DNA of 64,000 bases from Synechococcus sp. ATX 2A4. Lineage in GTDB: Bacteria > Cyanobacteriota > Cyanobacteriia > PCC-6307 > Cyanobiaceae. The position numbers and the translations under genes are program-made. Each line of letters starts with the position of its first letter. Positions within the stretch are counted from its first letter, which is position 1. The DNA lies in contig NZ_JAGQCV010000005.1 in the NCBI RefSeq assembly GCF_024346375.1, positions 1 to 64,000 on the forward strand, in the 5' to 3' direction. Below the pieces are notes generated by a model. The model was given only the letters and a program-made list of their open reading frames with translations, was not told the DNA's origin and did not search any database. Of this stretch, positions 35,965 through 44,171 are shown piece after piece.

Positions 35965-36009
35965 GTCGTGGGTCAGTTCCGTGGCCACGGTGGCTGGGCG
36001 CGGGAGCCG

Positions 36010-36283
36010 TCAGGGGAGCTCCAGCCAACCCCGCAGGGCCAGAACCAGATCCACGAGCACCTGGGGCTCCAGCTGCCCCACCACCTCACCCACCGCCTGG
36101 ACCGGCACGGTGAAGAGTTTGTCGACCATCAGCTGGGAGGGCTTGCGCAGGCCATTGCGCCCAGAGGGCTCCACGGCGATCCGCACCAGGGGAGCCTGCC
36201 GGAGGGTGCTGGTGAGCGGGCAGAGAGTGACGCTGGGATGGGCCTGAAGCCAGCGATCCGCGACAGAGAACAGCTGGTGTCAT
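36010..36283 (-). pseudogene. MazF/PemK-like toxin remnant
   Basis: An ATG at 36283 overlaps the antitoxin stop (ATGA), but this frame reads only M-T-P-A-V-L-C before losing similarity. One frame over, the sequence gives V-A-D-R-W-L-Q-A-H-P-S-V-T-L-C-P-L-T-S-T-L, then N-G-L-R-K-P-S-Q-L-M-V-D-K and a normal end, which is a clear MazF-type C-terminal two-thirds. The usual start (R-G-D-x-x-x-V and G-K-P-R-P) is gone. So the toxin has lost about 20 residues and its frame. Confidence 0.75.
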
Positions 36284-36480
36284 GCGGTCCAGTCGTTCCA
36301 GTCGGGCAGCTGCTCACTCCAGTGCGGCGGCTCCACCTGGGCGAGGTGTTCCGACTGCCTTAGTGCCTCGCCAGCGTTGCCATGGCGGGCCAGATCGTGG
36401 CTGACGGCCTCGCGGATGCAGGCGCTGCGGGTTTTGCCCATCTGGCGCTCAAGCTCTGGCTCCACCCTCACACCGGGCAC
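36280..36480 (-). CDS. Ribbon-helix-helix antitoxin, partner of the MazF remnant
   Basis: 66 residues from a GTG. V-R-V-E-P-E-L-E-R-Q-M-G-K-T-R-S-A-C-I-R-E-A-V (~4-26) is a short ribbon-helix-helix domain as in CopG/MazE-like antitoxins, and the Trp-rich end (P-H-W-S-E-Q-L-P-D-W-N-D-W) would be the toxin-binding tail. The loop before Gly-Lys-Thr seems a few residues short, and the GTG may not be the ancestral start. The stop overlaps the toxin start by four bases, the common operon arrangement. Confidence 0.7.
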   Translation of the reverse strand: MPGVRVEPELERQMGKTRSACIREAVSHDLARHGNAGEALRQSEHLAQVEPPHWSEQLPDWNDWTA

Positions 36481-36516
36481 CTGATTATCCTGATGTACAG
36501 GCTATTGGACAACGCC

Positions 36517-36792
36517 ATGCAGGTGGTCAGCTTTTCGGAGGCCCGGGAGAGCTTCAAGGCCGTGCTGGATCGGGTGGAGGCCGATGCGGACGTGACCCTG
36601 ATTACCCGGCGGCACGCCAAGGGGGCGGTGGTGATGTCGCTCGACACGTACAACAGCCTGATGGAAACCGTGCACCTGCTGCGTTCCCCGGCCAATTCGG
36701 CCCATCTGCAGCGGTCGCTGGAGCAGGCCGGGCGTGGGGAGCTCCTCTCCCATGGGCTGATCGATCCGGATCTGGCCGATGCCGGCGATTGA
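36517..36792 (+). CDS. yefM: YefM antitoxin
   Basis: 91 residues from the ATG at 36517; an ATG at 36493 is in frame but adds a less typical start. M-Q-V-V-S-F-S-E-A-R-E-S-F-K-A-V-L-D-R-V, D-V-T-L-I-T-R-R and A-K-G-A-V-V-M-S-L-D-T-Y-N-S-L-M-E-T form the Phd/YefM fold, and L-L-R-S-P-A-N-S-A-H-L is the canonical YefM linker. The yoeB gene overlaps its end by 14 bases. It lies opposite to the type I restriction genes, in the gap between hsdS and hsdR. Confidence 0.92.
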   Translation: MQVVSFSEARESFKAVLDRVEADADVTLITRRHAKGAVVMSLDTYNSLMETVHLLRSPANSAHLQRSLEQAGRGELLSHGLIDPDLADAGD

Positions 36793-37048
36793 GCGACTGG
36801 CCTGGACGGCTGCCGCCTGGGACGATTACCTCCACTGGCAGAGCCAGGACCGCAGGCAGTTGCGACGCATCAACCAGCTGATCCAGGCCTGCCTGCGCGA
36901 TCCCTTCGATGGCATCGGCAAACCCGAGCCTCTGCGGGAAAACCTGGCTGGGTGCTGGTCGCGTCGCATCGACGAGGAACATCGCCTGGTTTACCGGTTG
37001 GATGGTGAGCTTCTTGTGATCCTGGCCTGCCGGTATCACTACCGGTAA
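36779..37048 (+). CDS. yoeB: YoeB toxin (Txe/YoeB family)
   Basis: 89 residues, a normal YoeB length. W-T-A-A-A-W-D-D-Y-L-H-W, R-I-N-Q-L-I-Q-A-C-L-R-D-P-F, G-I-G-K-P-E-P-L and G-C-W-S-R-R-I-D-E-E-H-R-L-V-Y-R with the C-terminal A-C-R-Y-H-Y are family hallmarks; the Glu/Arg/His/Tyr residues of the RNase site are all kept. YoeB cleaves mRNA on the ribosome. It overlaps yefM in the usual antitoxin-first order and looks intact, unlike the YoeB stump at 24984. Confidence 0.93.
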   Translation: MPAIERLAWTAAAWDDYLHWQSQDRRQLRRINQLIQACLRDPFDGIGKPEPLRENLAGCWSRRIDEEHRLVYRLDGELLVILACRYHYR

Positions 37049-37178
37049 GGCGGCACGGCGAGGTGCAAGCAGGTCGACCGTGCGTCCGGGCAGAGTGAAA
37101 ACACGGCAGCCGCCATGGCAGCGTCTGAACGGGTTGGCTGGCGGAAGGCACGATGAACTGGAGGCCAAAGCCTGGAGC

Positions 37179-38336
37179 TCAGAGCTCGCCGTTGAACGCC
37201 TGGTGCAGGAGGGACTTCTTCAGTTCCTCCAGGGCGGCGAGTTTGCGTTCGTAGAGGCGGGTAAGGCGTTGGGTTTCTTCTCTCAAAGAATCGAGCTTCG
37301 AAACAATGCCAGATTGCAGGTGCAGTGGTGGGATTGGAACTACTCGACTCTCCATCGAGCCTTTGCTGACGTGCATCATTGTTGTCCCGGTTCCGTGAGC
37401 GAGCTTGATCTGATCAACGTCCCACTCAAGAAGATACAGAAGAAATCGCTTTTCAACGATCGTCTTCTTCGGAAGCACCTTCCAAATATGATAATGATAA
37501 ATCACCTTATCTCCATCCCAGATTCGCGGACCAAAAGAAGCTGACCAGGCATAGAGCAGGTCGCCCTTATCGCAATACTTGTCTGCTTCAAGCTCAAGAT
37601 CAGAATAATACCAGTCCCGATTACTGAAAAAGTTTCCAACGCGAAGAAGAGGATATGGTCCAGCGCTAAGCATCTCATCCTTCTTGTATGCTCGTCCGTT
37701 GATTAGTGTGCATACTTCGCAGAGCTCCTTCTCCACCCACCCCTCCCCCCGCTCACTGAAAACGGATTGAAGATGACTCTCAAAGATCGCGCGGGCGTTC
37801 TGGAGGTTCTGTACGGCGTTGGCTTTGGCGATGGCGAGACCCGCAAACGCTTCGTCGAGCAGGGCGACGATTCGGTGCTGTTCGGGGAGAGGGGGTAGGG
37901 GAACGGGAAACTGCGCCAGTGCTTCGCCAGTGAAGTGCTGGATACCTGCACCGTTGAAATGGTTCTTCAGCGTTCCATCGAGATCCTTCGAAAGCAAGTA
38001 ATAGATGAACCACTTGTTTCGTTCAGGCTCATGAAAGCGCACGCGATGAAGCGCCTTCTGAAAGTAGATGGGTTCGTCCTGTTCCCAGATGGCTGCGCGA
38101 CCCGGATAACCGCCCTCGCAAATGAGCACGTCGCCTTTGACGGCGGTGTATTTCTCCACCTCCATCGGGAGAAATGGCATTTTAAGAACGTCGGACAAAT
38201 CAAAGTCGAACCATCGGACGTTGAGGTTTCGTAGATACGGTTTGGGCTCACCCTTGTTCTTCGCCTTATCCAGCATCTTGCCGAGCGAATGCTTGGCAAT
38301 CTCGCTCACCTTCTTGATCTGCCAACCCTCCCTCAT
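37179..38336 (-). CDS. hsdS: Type I restriction system specificity (HsdS) subunit
   Basis: 385 residues. Two target-recognition domains are each followed by a conserved coiled coil: L-P-P-L-P-E-Q-H-R-I-V-A-L-L-D-E-A-F (~150-200), and I-V-S-K-L-D-S-L-R-E-E-T-Q-R-L at the C-terminus, ending K-S-L-L-H-Q-A-F-N-G-E-L, as is typical. The DNA for the second recognition domain (~37440-37700) is visibly AT-richer than the coiled-coil parts, in line with recognition-domain exchange. HsdS sets the bipartite target of both methylation and cleavage. Its ATG overlaps the hsdM stop by four bases. Confidence 0.93.
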   Translation of the reverse strand: MREGWQIKKVSEIAKHSLGKMLDKAKNKGEPKPYLRNLNVRWFDFDLSDVLKMPFLPMEVEKYTAVKGDVLICEGGYPGRAAIWEQDEPIYFQKALHRVRFHEPERNKWFIYYLLSKDLDGTLKNHFNGAGIQHFTGEALAQFPVPLPPLPEQHRIVALLDEAFAGLAIAKANAVQNLQNARAIFESHLQSVFSERGEGWVEKELCEVCTLINGRAYKKDEMLSAGPYPLLRVGNFFSNRDWYYSDLELEADKYCDKGDLLYAWSASFGPRIWDGDKVIYHYHIWKVLPKKTIVEKRFLLYLLEWDVDQIKLAHGTGTTMMHVSKGSMESRVVPIPPLHLQSGIVSKLDSLREETQRLTRLYERKLAALEELKKSLLHQAFNGEL

Positions 38337-40123
38337 ACCAACGCCCTGATCCTCCCCAGCACCTCCGTGCTTTTCGCATCCAGCGCCGCAATCTCGTTCA
38401 TGATCTCCTGTGGACTCCGCCGCGCCACTGGCTCACCCCCGTGGGGGTTCTTCACCGACAGATCCCAGCTCTCTAGATCGATGGAGTCCACATCCACGCT
38501 CCAGCTCTTCGGCGAATCGGCAAACGACTGCTGCAACTCCACGAACTCCGCCAGGTCGCGGTCGTTAAGCGGTTTAGTTTTGCCCATGTTGCGGCCGGGA
38601 TCGAGCTGGTAGAACCACACCTTGCGGGTGGGCGCACCCTTCTCGAAGAACAGCACCACCGTTTTCACCCCCGCCCCCTGGAAGGTGCCGGCGGGGCAGT
38701 CGAGCACCGTGTGCAGGTTGCAGTCGGACAGCAGCTTCTGGCGCAGGGCCACCGAGGCGTTGTCGGTGTTGGAGAGAAACGTGTTCTTGATCACCACACC
38801 GGCGCGGCCGCCGGCCCGCAGCAGGCGGATGAAGTGCTGCAGAAACAAAAACGCCGTTTCGCCGGTACGGATCTCGAAGTTCTGCTGCACCTCCTTGCGT
38901 TCGCTGCCGCCGAACGGTGGGTTGGCGAGGATCACATCGAAGCGGTCGCGCTCCTGCACATCGCTGAGGTTTTCGGTGAGGGTGTTGGTGTGCAGCACCT
39001 TGGGCGCCTCGATGCCATGGAGGATCATGTTCATGATCGCGATCACATAGGCGAGGCTCTTTTTCTCCTTGCCGGTGAAGGTGCGGTTCTGCAGCGTGTC
39101 CAGATCGGCGGTGCTGAGTTCGGCCCCTGTGGATCCGCCCTTGCGCATGAATTCGAACGCTTCGCACAGGAAGCCGGCGGAACCCACGGCTGGGTCGTAG
39201 ACCGACTCACCGATCTGCGGGTTCACCACCTGCACAATCGCTCGGATCAGCGGCCGGGGCGTGTAGTACTCACCGCCGTTGCGGCCGGCGTTGCCCATGC
39301 GCTTGATTTTCTCCTCATAGAGCATCGAGAGTTCGTGCTTCTCGGCCTGGGAGCGCAAGCGCAGGCCATCGAGCCCATCGATGATTTCGCGCAGGTTGTA
39401 GCCGCTGGAGATCTTGTTGCGCAGTTCGCCGAAGATCTCGCCGATCTTGTATTCGATCGTGTTCGGCCCGCTGGCGCTCTGCTTGAAGCGCTCCAGGTAG
39501 GGGAACAGGCGCACGTTCACGAAATCGCGCAGGTCGTCGCCGGTGAGGGATGCGTGGTGATCCAGCTGGCCGCTGGCGTTCTTCGGCGCCGCCCAGCGGC
39601 TCCAGCGGTAGGGCTCCTCCAGGATCGGGCTGTAGGCGCGGCCCTCCAGGGCGGCCACGGCGGCCCGGTCGTCTTCGAGCCCGTCGAGATACTTGAGGAA
39701 CAGCAGCCAGGAGGTCTGCTCGGTGTAGTCGAGCTCGGTGCCGCAGCCGGCCTCCTTGCGCAGGCAGTCGTCGATGGCGCGGAACGCCTGCTCGAAGGAA
39801 CTGGGGGCCGAGGCGGCGCGGGAACCGTTGGGGGCGCGAGTGCGGGGGGCGCGGCTGGCGGCTTGGCCGTTGCCGAAGGCTTCCACAGCCGACCCATCCG
39901 CCAGGGCCACCGAGCCACCTCGGCCTCGACCGGGCGCGATCAGTCGGCGGCTCAGCAGATCCGCCTTCACCGCTTCGTAGGTGGACTCGTCCCACTCCAA
40001 GGTTTCCCGCAGGCGGCCGTTGCCGGCTGAGCCGCCCAGGGCAGCGAGCGCACCGAGGAACTCGTCGGTGAGGTCGTCGACGGAGTTGGGTGTGGTGAGG
40101 TCAGGGGCTGAGGCGGTGGTCAA
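38333..40123 (-). CDS. hsdM: Type I restriction system methyltransferase (HsdM) subunit
   Basis: 596 residues. The HsdM N-terminal helical domain (~125-265) is preceded by a ~120-residue leader with a winged-helix-like segment and an Ala/Arg-rich linker, making this longer than a minimal HsdM. The methyltransferase domain has V-Y-D-P-A-V-G-S-A-G-F-L-C-E (~307, the SAM-binding loop) and N-P-P-F-G-G (~398, the catalytic NPPF of N6-adenine methylases). It modifies the site chosen by HsdS. It is the first gene of the operon. The DNA upstream turns abruptly AT-rich. Confidence 0.93.
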   Translation of the reverse strand: MTTASAPDLTTPNSVDDLTDEFLGALAALGGSAGNGRLRETLEWDESTYEAVKADLLSRRLIAPGRGRGGSVALADGSAVEAFGNGQAASRAPRTRAPNGSRAASAPSSFEQAFRAIDDCLRKEAGCGTELDYTEQTSWLLFLKYLDGLEDDRAAVAALEGRAYSPILEEPYRWSRWAAPKNASGQLDHHASLTGDDLRDFVNVRLFPYLERFKQSASGPNTIEYKIGEIFGELRNKISSGYNLREIIDGLDGLRLRSQAEKHELSMLYEEKIKRMGNAGRNGGEYYTPRPLIRAIVQVVNPQIGESVYDPAVGSAGFLCEAFEFMRKGGSTGAELSTADLDTLQNRTFTGKEKKSLAYVIAIMNMILHGIEAPKVLHTNTLTENLSDVQERDRFDVILANPPFGGSERKEVQQNFEIRTGETAFLFLQHFIRLLRAGGRAGVVIKNTFLSNTDNASVALRQKLLSDCNLHTVLDCPAGTFQGAGVKTVVLFFEKGAPTRKVWFYQLDPGRNMGKTKPLNDRDLAEFVELQQSFADSPKSWSVDVDSIDLESWDLSVKNPHGGEPVARRSPQEIMNEIAALDAKSTEVLGRIRALV

Positions 40124-40513
40124 GGAGGGGTGGGGGTGGTGTAGTTAAGGATGGCAGAGGGGATTAAATATATGCGATGCATGACGATAATCTTTCGAAG
40201 AGGCGGCCTGCCGAATCTCTCGTGCAAATCGTATCAGAATTAGGGCAATCACTTGAAGAAGATTTCTAGTTTACGAGCAACAGAACCACGTTTCAAGCAG
40301 AAAGAAGTCTTCTGTAGGTCACTTAGATATGGCTCTCGCCAATTCTGGATCACTATCACAACATCCAGCATCATCTAAATCAGCAAGCTAAAAGTCCATC
40401 GTATGTAATGAGCCAAGGCGCTGTTCTTTGCTGCGCAGAATCAGTTGATATGATATAGCCACCCCGTAGATGTGCCCGTAAAGCACCATCGAATATTCCG
40501 TGACTAGCATTGA
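40124..40513. other. AT-rich intergenic region upstream of hsdM
   Basis: 390 bases, clearly AT-richer than the hsdM coding side. The hsdM promoter should be near its right end on the minus strand. No open frame, tRNA or clear hairpin was found. It also separates hsdM from the unknown gene whose stop codon is at 40514. Confidence 0.5.
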
Positions 40514-41200
40514 TTACGCAAGCGCTTCATTTAATAGGTTGCTATAGTATTTAATCGCCCTAGTAAATAGCTTGAAGTCATCAAAGGAAAGACCAGCTGG
40601 GGCGTTAGGGGCGTCGCCTGCGTGAAGATATTTCTTAAAATGAAGTATGTCAGTCTCTTTGATTTTTGAAAAGGCGCGAACCGCCTTTTCGCTTGTCTCT
40701 TGCGTTCGATGTGAGCTAGCAATTCTAAGATGCCTGTAATACTCGATTAGGCGATACTCTGGAGCCGCAACAAGCCTAGACTTTATAGAGGAGGAAAGAT
40801 TATGTTCAAGTTGCTGCATTGGCGCAAGGTCCTTGCCTCCCACTTTCTTTTCCCATCCTTCGACCCGGTATAAGATACAATGTTGTTTGATTGCTTCTTT
40901 AAGCGCGGCCTCAAAGGCTGCATGAGTGAGGATAATAAATGAGTGGTATGCTACACTTCTCATTGTGCTAAAGTGATAAGTGCCGTGTGGAACTTGGAAA
41001 TCTTGATAAAGAGACTTAAGAAATTCATCTGCACTTGATCTAGTATTTCTAGCGGTATCTTCAAGAAAGCGCTGAGAAACTTCTTGTAGCTGGATACATG
41101 CGTCTTGATCTCCGAGATCCTTAAAGAGAGTTTGAAAGGATGGAAGGAACTGTTTTGAAGTTACGTACCCGGGGAATGGCGGCAATTTTGACATGTCCAT
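40514..41200 (-). CDS. Unknown protein, possible HEPN-like fold
   Basis: 228 residues, encoded in DNA much AT-richer than the window average. No named family is certain. Mostly helical: S-F-I-I-L-T-H-A-A-F-E-A-A-L-K-E-A-I (~88-105) resembles the first long helix of HEPN domains, and R-I-A-S-S-H (R159-H164) has the R-x4-H spacing of HEPN ribonucleases in the right order after it. The match is by eye and the usual polar residue after Arg is not present, so activity is uncertain. It lies next to another R-x4-H protein and behind a type I restriction system, a typical defence setting. Confidence 0.65.
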   Translation of the reverse strand: MDMSKLPPFPGYVTSKQFLPSFQTLFKDLGDQDACIQLQEVSQRFLEDTARNTRSSADEFLKSLYQDFQVPHGTYHFSTMRSVAYHSFIILTHAAFEAALKEAIKQHCILYRVEGWEKKVGGKDLAPMQQLEHNLSSSIKSRLVAAPEYRLIEYYRHLRIASSHRTQETSEKAVRAFSKIKETDILHFKKYLHAGDAPNAPAGLSFDDFKLFTRAIKYYSNLLNEALA

Positions 41201-41398
41201 AATTGAAACCCAGTTTTAGCTCCTAAGTAGGTCTAGAGAACAGTCCAGTGAGTACATTCAGCTAAGATGGAGAGATGATTCCATCGCCGAGGGTGGCTCC
41301 AATTACAAGGTTACCAAGACGCCACTCAGCAGAGCTACCGCATTAGCACATTGAAAGCAGCAGAAGATACTCATTTCGTATTGATCATGATGATCAAG

Positions 41399-42739
41399 TC
41401 AGTCACCTGCATCCTGGATTACTGAAGGGGGAACATGCTCTACGCGATATTCGTTATCATCTGATTCAATGATTCCAGATGCTTCATCGGCAAGAGGCTC
41501 AATAGCAACTGCCTCTGCACTTGTTGCAAACTCTTCATCAAAGACTGCTTTATATGCTGTCAAAAACACTTCGGATTCTCTAAACCTCTTGAATAAAGGC
41601 CAGTCCCTGTAGCAGTTCGATGATATTGATCCACTCTTTCCAATTCGTTCCATAATCGCCTGGGCGTCACTAAATCTATCTGTTAGTACAGCATTGGCAA
41701 GCTGGAAGTTGTCAGATTTAGCCGACCAATCAATTTGATCTAGAATCTCCTTGCATTGCCTCTCATCTCCATTCCATTTGTAAGCTTGCGCGCGATTAAT
41801 CAGAAAGGAGAGTTTTGAGGCTTCGTTTGAGTATTTCTTTATTTCTTCAAAGGCAAAATCCAACAGACATATTGCAAGATTGTAGCGCCCTTGGTCAATT
41901 AGATCATATGTAAGATCGTTAAGGTTTTTATCGGCTCTCTCCCTATCGCTCGGGAAAAGTTTTCTCCACAATACGTGGCCCAATTTTGTGCCAATTTCAA
42001 AGATGCATTCATGAGCTTCGTGGAAGTATTTTGCAGAAACCCATAATGTAATGCCTTCATCAAAGGATGCGTCGATCTTGCATCCATGCTTTGTGCAGGC
42101 AGATAGATATTGCGAAGATATGATGCCATCTGTATGAACGAACAAATTTCTACGTTCTGTCAGCTCAATGAACGCAGGCCAACACTTCAAGTCCTTTGCA
42201 AGTGGTAGCTTAAATGCGTTTTCCATCCATTTAAACTGATCTGCATGGCTCGAACGAAGAATTGATTCTACTTCCTTCTCCAAGATGAGATCCCGGGCGT
42301 TGTCAATGCTTGCTAGGCCGGCAATATCTTCAAACGAAAGCTTTCTCTCTGAATTGTTTAAGATCTCAGGCTTTCCAATAAAAAGAGCTCTCAGGAGTCT
42401 TCCAAGATATGCATCGTACTGGGAAACGAGAGAAACAATTAAACTTCTTGGCAGCAATTTGCTGGCAAGTGCAAAATCCTCGTGTTTTCGTGCAAGCTTT
42501 TTCCACTTATTAAGCTTTAGATAAGGTACCGTAACCGTTCGCTCGCTTTCAGCTTCTTCTATCTTGCAATGAAGGTCTTCAAACTTCTTTAGCTCTTCAA
42601 ACGTACTTTTTGTCATTCCTTGAACGGCAATAACCATGCCTGGAAGTACATGGCCAATTGAGTCGATATGCTTGATAAAAAGGTCAATCTCTTGTGAGAT
42701 GCCAGGTTCATCCTGTTCGAGGCTTAACGAATAGGTCAT
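41399..42739 (-). CDS. Unknown protein with HEPN-type R-N-x3-H motif and helical-repeat C-terminus
   Basis: 446 residues from the ATG at 42739; an ATG 30 bases upstream is in frame. The region ~95-205 looks like a RiboL-PSP/MAE_28990-type HEPN domain: S-L-I-V-S-L-V-S-Q-Y-D-A-Y-L-G-R-L-L (~99-116) is the helix with the acidic residue, and E-R-R-N-L-F-V-H (R197-H202) is a good HEPN motif. After ~260 the pattern (Y-N-L-A-I-C-L-L-D-F-A, L-I-N-R-A-Q-A-Y-K-W-N-G-D) looks like tetratricopeptide-type helical pairs. The DNA is AT-rich like the preceding gene, so both probably arrived together. HEPN proteins are often RNases in toxin and antiphage systems; whether this is one is an inference. Confidence 0.7.
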   Translation of the reverse strand: MTYSLSLEQDEPGISQEIDLFIKHIDSIGHVLPGMVIAVQGMTKSTFEELKKFEDLHCKIEEAESERTVTVPYLKLNKWKKLARKHEDFALASKLLPRSLIVSLVSQYDAYLGRLLRALFIGKPEILNNSERKLSFEDIAGLASIDNARDLILEKEVESILRSSHADQFKWMENAFKLPLAKDLKCWPAFIELTERRNLFVHTDGIISSQYLSACTKHGCKIDASFDEGITLWVSAKYFHEAHECIFEIGTKLGHVLWRKLFPSDRERADKNLNDLTYDLIDQGRYNLAICLLDFAFEEIKKYSNEASKLSFLINRAQAYKWNGDERQCKEILDQIDWSAKSDNFQLANAVLTDRFSDAQAIMERIGKSGSISSNCYRDWPLFKRFRESEVFLTAYKAVFDEEFATSAEAVAIEPLADEASGIIESDDNEYRVEHVPPSVIQDAGD

Positions 42740-43529
42740 TGTTTGATGACAGCCGCCAGGCCATTGCATTTATCTACAGGCAATCTATCACCTGCAATGA
42801 CGAATGGCAACATGCTCAAAACTGCAATTTCGTGATTCTGCAGCCCGCATGCCCTCCGCCTCTATTTGTCAAGGGCCAATGAAGCATAAATGTCATAAAC
42901 GTCCTTGAATCTCTGCATTCGCAACTGACACACTGATAGCCAATGCCTATCTCCGCCACCGCCCCCACCCCCGAACCGTTCCCCCTGAACCAGTCCCCCC
43001 GTCCCGCCGATGCCAAGGTACTGTCGGCATAACCCCCCCCTGCACCTCACCTCACTCCCCAAGGGGAAGACAAGCCGCTGGTACCCAATGCTGACCTGCG
43101 GTCGGAGCACTGGTTGCTGTGGGCCCTGAAGCTCAACCACGCGGAAGCCTTGGCCCGGCTCGGTGTTTAGCTCCTTGAAGGGCCCCGAGGGGGCTGTGCC
43201 ATGGCTGAACTGATGCGATCCCAAGTCTCATGCTGCTGAGGGCGAACTCGCTCCAGTTGCATCTCCCGGCGATCAAATAGTCAGGTTGGGGGCAACGGTT
43301 CTGCCCTTGGATGCGAATGCGCCATAGGATCTTATGCGGATCCGTGGATAGCCTATTCGCCGTAATCTATCTGGAATGCTGGGCCCAGTCTCTGCGTGGT
43401 TAGTTCCATGCAAAATGGCTGATCGGAAGCGCAAAGTTCTACTGACACTGGGGCCGAAGGCCTGGGGCTATCGGGTCGTACCACTCCACGGGCCATGCCC
43501 ATTCCAAAGCCTTCCCATCCCCCCGCCCC
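42740..43529. other. 790 bases with decayed coding pieces only
   Basis: GC rises again here. Short plus-strand pieces resemble coding sequence: a 29-codon frame from the ATG at 42943 (M-P-I-S-A-T-A-P-T-P-E-P), and, behind a run of eight C (43033-43040), P-L-V-P-N-A-D-L-R-S-E-H-W-L-L-W-A-L-K-L ending in a TAG at 43168. They may be ends of one gene broken by frameshifts, but I recognise no family. A C-rich block at 42962-43000 is listed separately. No RNA gene was seen. Confidence 0.4.
42962..43000 (-). other. Four G-runs (possible quadruplex) on the minus strand
   Basis: Runs of C5, C5, C5 and C6 on the plus strand at 42962, 42968, 42981 and 42995 give four G-tracts on the minus strand with loops of 1, 8 and 9 bases. 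This meets a relaxed quadruplex pattern. It lies in the decayed intergenic stretch, ~220 bases upstream of the HEPN-like gene on the strand from which that gene is read. Confidence 0.4.
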
Positions 43530-44171
43530 TCAGCCGGCCGCCAGCCGAGCGATGTAATCCTCCCGCCGGCCAGCGTTGATCCAGCCCGTAGCGATCGTCT
43601 TGCTGTGCTCGTGGCTCACCCGGCCGCGGTGGATGTGGGAGATGCCTGCCGGGAAGATTGCCAGGGTGCCTTTCACGGCTTCCACGTGGTGGTCTTGCCA
43701 GTGGAATTCGGTGCCGCCGTCGGGCACGTCGTTGCAGTAGAGGATCCAGGCCAGCAGGCGGCGGATCGGCTCGGTGGCTTCTTCGCTGGTGGTCCAGTCG
43801 CAGTGCCAGGCGTGGAAGGCTTCGCCGGGGGCGTAGCGCTGCAGGTTGAAGATCGGCAACACGAACAGCGACTGCTCTGGCGCGCACTGGCGCAGCAGCG
43901 GACGCTCCTGCAGGTAGCGCTCCAGCCCGGCGTTCACGCCGCGCACGATCACCTCAGCCAGGGCGAAGGCCTCCGGATCGCTGCGGTCGATCGCCACCAG
44001 GCTGATGTCGGTCGACACCTTGGCGGGTGTGGCGGGCGCACCGCCGCCGGCTTCCGGTTCGCCGAAGGCGACGCCACGCCGTTGCAGGTCGGTGCGGCGT
44101 TCGTAGAAGGCGCAGATGCCGTCGGCGAGTGCCGCATAGCCGGCGTTGCGGTAAGTGCCGATCAGGTTCAT
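43530..44171 (-). CDS. 2-oxoglutarate/Fe(II)-dependent dioxygenase
   Basis: 213 residues from the ATG at 44171, which overlaps the preceding gene's stop by four bases; the longer open frame to 44537 runs over that gene and is not used. The double-stranded beta-helix has H-C-D at ~123-125 (the H-x-D metal pair), a strand L-L-A-W-I-L-Y-C-N-D-V-P-D-G-G-T-E-F (~139-156, typical of prolyl-hydroxylase-like 2OG enzymes) and a distal His in G-I-S-H-I-H-R-G-R-V (~176-186), with a following Lys/Arg likely to hold 2-oxoglutarate. The substrate is unknown. It forms a pair with the 158-residue unknown protein upstream. Confidence 0.85.
   Translation of the reverse strand: MNLIGTYRNAGYAALADGICAFYERRTDLQRRGVAFGEPEAGGGAPATPAKVSTDISLVAIDRSDPEAFALAEVIVRGVNAGLERYLQERPLLRQCAPEQSLFVLPIFNLQRYAPGEAFHAWHCDWTTSEEATEPIRRLLAWILYCNDVPDGGTEFHWQDHHVEAVKGTLAIFPAGISHIHRGRVSHEHSKTIATGWINAGRREDYIARLAAG

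Noticed and set aside
41381-41397. TTGATCA-TGA-TGATCAA palindrome as a terminator of the HEPN-like gene
   Set aside because: The perfect 7-base arms are AT-rich with a three-base loop and no T tract; too weak to call, though it could be a protein site.
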